Of a stretch of 64,000 bases of DNA, positions 59,760 through 64,000 are shown piece after piece. A program made the position numbers and the translations under genes. Source of the stretch: Pseudopedobacter sp035496935 (GTDB lineage Bacteria; Bacteroidota; Bacteroidia; Sphingobacteriales; Sphingobacteriaceae); contig DATJED010000005.1 in NCBI GenBank assembly GCA_035496935.1, positions 1 to 64,000 of the forward strand. The letters run 5' to 3'. A model generated the notes under the pieces. It was given only the letters and a program-made list of their open reading frames with translations. It ran no database searches and had not been told where the DNA came from. Positions within the stretch are counted from its first letter, which is position 1, and each line of letters begins with the position of its first letter.

Positions 59760-60617
59760 TTATCTTCTGCCGTATTTCCGTATTAGATAGTACACGATGC
59801 CAACAGCGAGCAGAATTACCAACATGCCAATCCAACCGGCAAATAAAGAAGTTTTTACCTCCATGCGGAAAGCCGTTTGTACATTTGTATTGCTATTTGT
59901 TGCCGTAAAAGTGCAGGCATAATCTCCTGCGATTGTTTTATCGGGTACTTTCAGATTGGCGCTTATTGTTACTGATTTTCCTGGTTCCAACTTCTCTACG
60001 TTTGAGGGCTCAAAACTGCACTCCCATCCGGTAGGCAACTGTGAAGAAAAACTTAATCCGCTGAGCAACATTGTACCGGTATTTGTTGCCGTTAACTTAA
60101 TTTGCTTGGTGCTTCCTGAGGTAAGCTCTTCGTTAAGTTTACCACTTGGTGTACTGAAAGTAAGTGCATAGGAACCTTTTACCACTGCTTCTAAGTTCAA
60201 AAGCAAGGTGTCTGTACCTGATATCGCTTTTACTGGTATACGGTATTTCTGTGGAGTTGCGCTTGCGGCTGCCCCAATTTCGATGGAAATATTCTGCGTT
60301 CTGCCAGCTTCCATGCTTAATGAGGTTACCGAACTTCCATCTACTTTATAACTAATCGTCCATCCCGGATCCAACCCCGCAACTAATTCATAAACAACTG
60401 TTTTGGATGATCCATTATGGAGTTCGGTGGAATAACGAAAAATTTCGTTTGTGGGCTGCTCCAGGTTCATCAGTTTTGCCGTAAAAGTAGATCCTCCGGC
60501 AGCTGATTTTTTAGTTTCCTGAGCGTGTAATAATGGTACAGCAAAAACAAGGTTCAACAATAATACCGCAACGCCTCGCAATATGCGTGAATAATTGAAT
60601 GATAGTTCTGTTAGCAT
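59760..60617 (-). CDS. NEW3-domain membrane protein
   Basis: A 285-residue protein. I use the ATG at 60617 (MLTELSFNYSRILRGVAVLL); it gives a signal peptide ending VPLLHAQ, whereas the longer frame to 60710 would place another hydrophobic stretch first. The periplasmic part has two Ig-like NEW3 (NPCBM-associated) domains (FRYSTELHNGSSKTVVYELV, LTATNTGTMLLSGLSFSSQL, LEPGKSVTISANLKVP). A C-terminal membrane helix (GWIGMLVILLAVGIVYYLI) and a basic end anchor it. First gene of an operon with an ABC ATPase and permease, so probably a partner of that exporter. Confidence 0.85.
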   Translation of the reverse strand: MLTELSFNYSRILRGVAVLLLNLVFAVPLLHAQETKKSAAGGSTFTAKLMNLEQPTNEIFRYSTELHNGSSKTVVYELVAGLDPGWTISYKVDGSSVTSLSMEAGRTQNISIEIGAAASATPQKYRIPVKAISGTDTLLLNLEAVVKGSYALTFSTPSGKLNEELTSGSTKQIKLTATNTGTMLLSGLSFSSQLPTGWECSFEPSNVEKLEPGKSVTISANLKVPDKTIAGDYACTFTATNSNTNVQTAFRMEVKTSLFAGWIGMLVILLAVGIVYYLIRKYGRR

Positions 60618-60864
60618 AATCTTACAACTAAATTTTATGAAAAAATGTAAGTTTCTATCGGTTGATTTGAAAAGACAGATCAAAGAAAAAAAGGAAAAAT
60701 AAATCTTCAAACAGGTTTAACACTTTTTAACAAAAATTAACGTTTGGTTTATTCGACTTCAGATACTTACCGAACAAAGAAAAAGCGCATTCGATATCTG
60801 GGTAAGAGTCGCACAATTTAAAGGACTTTTGGTTTCCCAGTTAATTTAAATGCCTTTGCTGTAA

Positions 60865-61731
60865 TTAAAATTGATATTTAACGCCTGTTAATTTTTCTGA
60901 TAAATCCCAAAGGCGTTGCGCATCCTGCTTATTTTTTGATGCCGAATTAGAGTCTACAATTTTGGGGTCGCCTCGCCATTCGTTAAAACCGCTCGGCCCT
61001 ATATATTCTCCGCCTTTTAAATGGTTTGAAAGTGCCGCATACAAAACTGGCTTGGCTCCTTTTTCTGCGGGTTGCCCTATTATCGGGCTTAACCATTTTA
61101 AAAATTTAGGTGTTGATTTGAAAAGACCTGTGTTGGAAATACCCGGATGCGCCGCTACAGAAACTGTTGAATATCCGGAAACTTTTAACCTACGTTCCAA
61201 CTCATAGGCAAACATTAAACAAGCCAGTTTACTTTGTCCGTAAGCTTCCCGTTTACTATAGCCGTTTTTAAAATTAATATCGTTAAACCTAATATCGGCC
61301 CATTTATGAGCCAAGCTGCTTAAAGTTACTACTCTGGAGTTTTCTGTGGTTTTTAATAAGGGCAAAAGATAAGCTGTTAACGCAAAATGCCCGAGGTAAT
61401 TGGTAGCCAACTGATTTTCAAATCCGTCCTCGGTTTGGTGGTACGGGGTCATCATAATGCCGGCGTTGTTAATCAATAGATCCAGACGATGATAATCTTG
61501 TTTTACCAAATCTGCAAAGGCTTGTACTGACTTTTGACTGCTTAAATCGAGTTTGATAACATCAATTATGGCAGAAGGGTATTTATTGAGAATTTTCTTC
61601 TTTGCGTTAATCCCCTTTTCCACATCTCTGCAAGCCATCACGATCCTAAAACCGAGTTTGGCCAATTTTGTACTTACTTCAAACCCTAAACCGGCGTTTG
61701 CACCAGTTATAAGGGCAACTTTCTGTACCAT
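60865..61731 (-). CDS. Short-chain dehydrogenase/reductase
   Basis: A 288-residue SDR of the retinol-dehydrogenase/WWOX-like group. I use the ATG at 61731 (MVQKVALITGANAGLGFEV); the frame extends three codons to a TTG that is less likely. TGANAGLGFEVSTKL binds NAD(P); LINNAGIMMTP stabilises the fold; Ser in VTLSSLAHKW and YGQSKLACL supply the catalytic Ser-Tyr-Lys. Substrate unknown. It follows cdaA by 24 bases and may be the third gene of the folP-cdaA operon. The 247-base gap to the NEW3 gene shows no other gene. Confidence 0.92.
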   Translation of the reverse strand: MVQKVALITGANAGLGFEVSTKLAKLGFRIVMACRDVEKGINAKKKILNKYPSAIIDVIKLDLSSQKSVQAFADLVKQDYHRLDLLINNAGIMMTPYHQTEDGFENQLATNYLGHFALTAYLLPLLKTTENSRVVTLSSLAHKWADIRFNDINFKNGYSKREAYGQSKLACLMFAYELERRLKVSGYSTVSVAAHPGISNTGLFKSTPKFLKWLSPIIGQPAEKGAKPVLYAALSNHLKGGEYIGPSGFNEWRGDPKIVDSNSASKNKQDAQRLWDLSEKLTGVKYQF

Positions 61732-61754
61732 AACCCACAATTATTAAATAAAAA

Positions 61755-62546
61755 TCAATTAAAATCTTTATTCAATAACCGCTCCAAATCGGTAAAGCTG
61801 ATGTTCATTTTCACCCTACCCTGTTGAGCGTAAGATATTTCTCCGGTTTCTTCTGATACGATTAAAGCAGTGGCATCGCTAGATTCGGTAACGCCAATTC
61901 CAGCCCGGTGGCGCAACCCAAATTGTGGTGGTAATTGATCGTTTTCCGTTAAAGGCAAAATACAACTGGCAGATTTTATCATATTTTCTGATATGACCAC
62001 GGCACCGTCATGCAAGGGACTGTTTTTTTGGAAAATACTTTCCAGCAAGCGTTTTGATATTTTTCCGTCAATCATTTCGCCACTGTTGGCAAACGCATCC
62101 TGATCAAAATATTTCGCAAATACAATAAGCGCCCCAGTCCTGGATTTTTTCATGGTTTTACAGGCATCAATAATGGGCTTTATTTTTGCCATATTGTTTT
62201 TTTCGAGCTCCTCTTTTCTAAAAATAAATTTTAACCAAGTGCGGTTTCGTAAGGATATATTTTTTCCGATGGTTAATAAAAACCTCCGGATTTCTTGCTG
62301 AAAAACGACTATTAGTGCGATAAAACCAACGCTCACGAAACTGCCCAAAATGCCCGAAAGCAGTTTCATTTTTAAGGCTTCTGTTAAAAAATAGAGGATA
62401 TAAATCAGCAAAAATCCAAGAAAAATATTTACCGCAATAGTGCCTCTAATTAAATTATAGATGTAATAAATGATAATAGCGACCAAAATCATATCTATTA
62501 CATCTAAAACGGTTAGCTTCAAAAAGCTGAAATCCAAAAAATCCAT
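61755..62546 (-). CDS. cdaA: Diadenylate cyclase CdaA
   Basis: A 263-residue membrane-bound diadenylate cyclase making c-di-AMP from two ATP. Three membrane helices lie in residues 10-85. The DAC domain carries the DGA motif (Asp180-Gly181-Ala182 in PLHDGAVVIS) and the RHR motif (Arg212-His213-Arg214 in FGLRHRAGIGV). c-di-AMP controls potassium and turgor and cell-wall homeostasis in many bacteria. It is 13 bases downstream of folP; no CdaR-type regulator or c-di-AMP phosphodiesterase gene is in the window. Confidence 0.95.
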   Translation of the reverse strand: MDFLDFSFLKLTVLDVIDMILVAIIIYYIYNLIRGTIAVNIFLGFLLIYILYFLTEALKMKLLSGILGSFVSVGFIALIVVFQQEIRRFLLTIGKNISLRNRTWLKFIFRKEELEKNNMAKIKPIIDACKTMKKSRTGALIVFAKYFDQDAFANSGEMIDGKISKRLLESIFQKNSPLHDGAVVISENMIKSASCILPLTENDQLPPQFGLRHRAGIGVTESSDATALIVSEETGEISYAQQGRVKMNISFTDLERLLNKDFN

Positions 62547-62559
62547 TGCAATGAAATTG

Positions 62560-63423
62560 TTATAAGTTCTCCCTTAATTTGTTAAAGATAGCGATACATT
62601 CCTTAGCTTCTTTAACATCATGTACCCTTAAAATATTTGCTCCGTTTTGCAAAGCAACGGTATTTAAAACCGTTGTACCGTTTAAAGCGTCATCAGCCGA
62701 TATTTTTAACGTTTTCCAGATCATTGATTTACGAGACAAACCAGCCAAAACAGGAAAACTCAAAATTTTAAACCGTTCCATTTGGTTGAGTAACTGGTAA
62801 TTTTGATCAATGTTTTTAGCAAATCCAAAACCGGGGTCTATGATAATGTCCTTCACTCCAAAACTTTTCAGTTTGTTAACCTGCGCAGAAAGATGAAACA
62901 GTATTTCCTGCGCCATATTTTCGTACTGGTTTAGCGTGGTCATCGTTTTAGGATCGCCCTTCGAATGCATCAAAATATATGGCACATTTAATCTACCGAT
63001 GGTTTCAAACATTTTATCATCCAGCATTCCGCCAGAAATATCGTTAATGATGTGCGCACCTTCGTTAACTGCCTTTTCGGCGATACTTGCCCTAAAAGTA
63101 TCAATTGATAAAATGGCTTTTGGAAATTCTCTTTTTAGACTGCGAATTGCCGGCAATAAGCGATTAGCTTCTTCATCAGCCGAAATATCCTCCGCACCGG
63201 GGCGAGTTGAATAAGCTCCTAAATCCAAAAAATCGGCACCATCGATAAGCATTTTTTCGGCAACAGCTAACAAATCCTTATCAGACTGCATTCTGCTTCG
63301 TTGATAAAAAGAATCGGGCGTTAAATTTAAAATCCCCATCACTTTGGGTTGCGCCAAATCAACTATTTGTCCGCCGATGTTAAGTGTGCGCTTTGTTTGA
63401 AAAAATGTATCTTTATCCCTCAT
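62560..63423 (-). CDS. folP: Dihydropteroate synthase
   Basis: It condenses p-aminobenzoate with the pterin pyrophosphate in folate synthesis, and is the sulfonamide target. I use the ATG at 63423 (MRDKDTFFQTKRTLNIGGQ). The TIM-barrel motifs are MGILNLTPDSFYQRS, LGAYSTRPGAEDI (in place of the common GGESTRPGA), NDISGG, ILMHSKGDPKTM, DPGFGFAKN, GLSRKSMI and RVHDV. It is the first gene of the folP-cdaA-SDR cluster and is divergent from a DUF1599 gene across 54 bases. Confidence 0.95.
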   Translation of the reverse strand: MRDKDTFFQTKRTLNIGGQIVDLAQPKVMGILNLTPDSFYQRSRMQSDKDLLAVAEKMLIDGADFLDLGAYSTRPGAEDISADEEANRLLPAIRSLKREFPKAILSIDTFRASIAEKAVNEGAHIINDISGGMLDDKMFETIGRLNVPYILMHSKGDPKTMTTLNQYENMAQEILFHLSAQVNKLKSFGVKDIIIDPGFGFAKNIDQNYQLLNQMERFKILSFPVLAGLSRKSMIWKTLKISADDALNGTTVLNTVALQNGANILRVHDVKEAKECIAIFNKLRENL

Positions 63424-63477
63424 TTTACAGAACAAATAAGGCATAATTTCATCATTTAACCAAACATTTATAGCATT

Positions 63478-64000
63478 TTGGCAAATAATACTTCCGCAGA
63501 ATTCGACGCAATAATAAAAGTATGCAGAGATCTTTTTATTAAAAAAACCAGAGATTACGGAACTGCCTGGCGTATTTTAAGACCATCGTCCATAACCGAT
63601 CAAATTTTTATAAAAGCCCAAAGAATTAGAACTTTGGAAGATAAAAAAGTGAGTAAAGTTGGTGAAGATATTGTTGGCGAGTATATTGGGATTATTAATT
63701 ATTGCGTAATTGCCATGATGCAGTTAGAGTTAAGCGCTGATGCGCCTCAAGAACTAAATCCGGATGAAGTTGCAGTAAATTTTGATGCAAAGGTTAATGA
63801 AACCAAAGAATTGATGTTTGCCAAAAATCACGATTACGGCGAAGTTTGGCGAGATATGCGGGTAAGTTCTTTAACAGATTTAATTTTGATGAAGATTTTA
63901 CGCGTTAAACAAATTGAAGATAATGATGGCAAGACTTTGGCTTCTGAAGGTGTAAAAGCAAACTATCAGGATATGATAAATTATTCGGTTTTTGCTTTAA
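63478..64000 (+). CDS. DUF1599-domain protein (3' partial)
   Basis: An open frame running off the right edge, 174 codons visible. The start is probably the TTG at 63478 (next residues ANNTSAEFDAIIKVCRDLF), because a stop lies seven codons upstream and no ATG intervenes. Recognised blocks are KKTRDYGTAWRILRPSSITDQ, FIKAQRIRTLED and NHDYGEVWRDMRVSSLTDL; the two DYG...W...R units are an internal repeat of the family's domain. DUF1599 has been linked to nucleotide modification (Nmad1), without proven function here. It is divergent from folP. Confidence 0.82.
   Translation, partial: MANNTSAEFDAIIKVCRDLFIKKTRDYGTAWRILRPSSITDQIFIKAQRIRTLEDKKVSKVGEDIVGEYIGIINYCVIAMMQLELSADAPQELNPDEVAVNFDAKVNETKELMFAKNHDYGEVWRDMRVSSLTDLILMKILRVKQIEDNDGKTLASEGVKANYQDMINYSVFAL

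Noticed and set aside
59737..59835. N-terminal extension of the ABC ATPase
   Set aside because: The extra 33 codons overlap the NEW3 gene's end and have no ABC similarity; the ATG pair at 59731-59736 gives the normal N-terminus.
1..64000. Possible tRNA, rRNA, riboswitch, CRISPR array, prophage or insertion sequence
   Set aside because: Reading all intergenic gaps (none above about 300 bases) showed no cloverleaf with a CCA-proximal stem, no regularly spaced repeats, and no transposase or integrase coding sequence.

Overview
The window comes from a low-GC member of the Bacteroidota, most likely a Pedobacter-like member of the Sphingobacteriaceae. The evidence is: -7 promoter elements of the Bacteroidota form TAnnTTTG with almost no Shine-Dalgarno sequences; two secreted proteins with type IX secretion (T9SS) C-terminal domains; a GldH gliding lipoprotein; an OmpA protein with calcium-binding TSP3 repeats; RicT, lipid A (LpxK) and putative-porin genes; and a monomeric NADP isocitrate dehydrogenase. 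It reads as ordinary chromosome. I see no rRNA, tRNA, CRISPR array, insertion sequence, phage or integrase. No gap between genes exceeds about 300 bases.

Layout. 1-4940: a carbohydrate module of two glycosyltransferases (the first cut by the window edge and fused to a helical toroid-like domain) facing a GH130 enzyme. 5146-7081: the rpsF-rpsR-rplI ribosomal operon, a terminator, then mtgA. 7171-12479: a GNAT-nitrilase fusion, a T9SS cargo protein, def, a CarboxypepD_reg-like protein, and the mrp-NifU iron-sulfur pair. 12605-20760: an AsmA-like/GT51 transglycosylase fusion, a GH15 enzyme convergent with an OtsA-OtsB trehalose fusion, an MscS channel and a nitroreductase behind a double operator-like site. 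20792-24586: two hypothetical proteins, murF and rmuC. 24743-29878: a pterin synthase, TetR, an ABC1/UbiB kinase, MepB, and convergent recG. 29951-32094: ridA, a hidden 47-residue membrane protein, and ompA.

32251-39177: pepP, then holB-ricT-gldH, a P1B metal ATPase and DUF2200. 39181-44747: S1/P1 nuclease, pruA, DUF2147, a B12-binding radical SAM protein and a 26-codon small ORF with its own promoter. 44774-52499: a large lamin-tail T9SS protein divergent from asd, then lpxK-PNP-putative porin. 52539-57714: ywbE with an APC permease, icd, a REP-like palindrome and a very acidic protein. 57747-60617: an operon of NEW3 membrane protein, ABC ATPase and ABC permease. 60865-63423: folP-cdaA-SDR on the minus strand, divergent from a DUF1599 gene that runs off the right edge.

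Most genes are housekeeping: envelope synthesis (mtgA, GT51 fusion, murF, lpxK, OmpA, porin), osmotic and turgor control (trehalose, MscS, c-di-AMP), and translation or protein maturation (S6, S18, L9, def). The parts most worth a second look are the GT4-GT4-GH130 module, the radical SAM gene with its unusual cysteine spacing and neighbouring mini-ORF, the AsmA-GT51 fusion, the strong Shine-Dalgarno in front of rplI, the double operator at 20092-20115, and the hidden small membrane protein at 30418-30561. I found no clearly undescribed multi-gene system, and functions below rest on recognised motifs without database searches.
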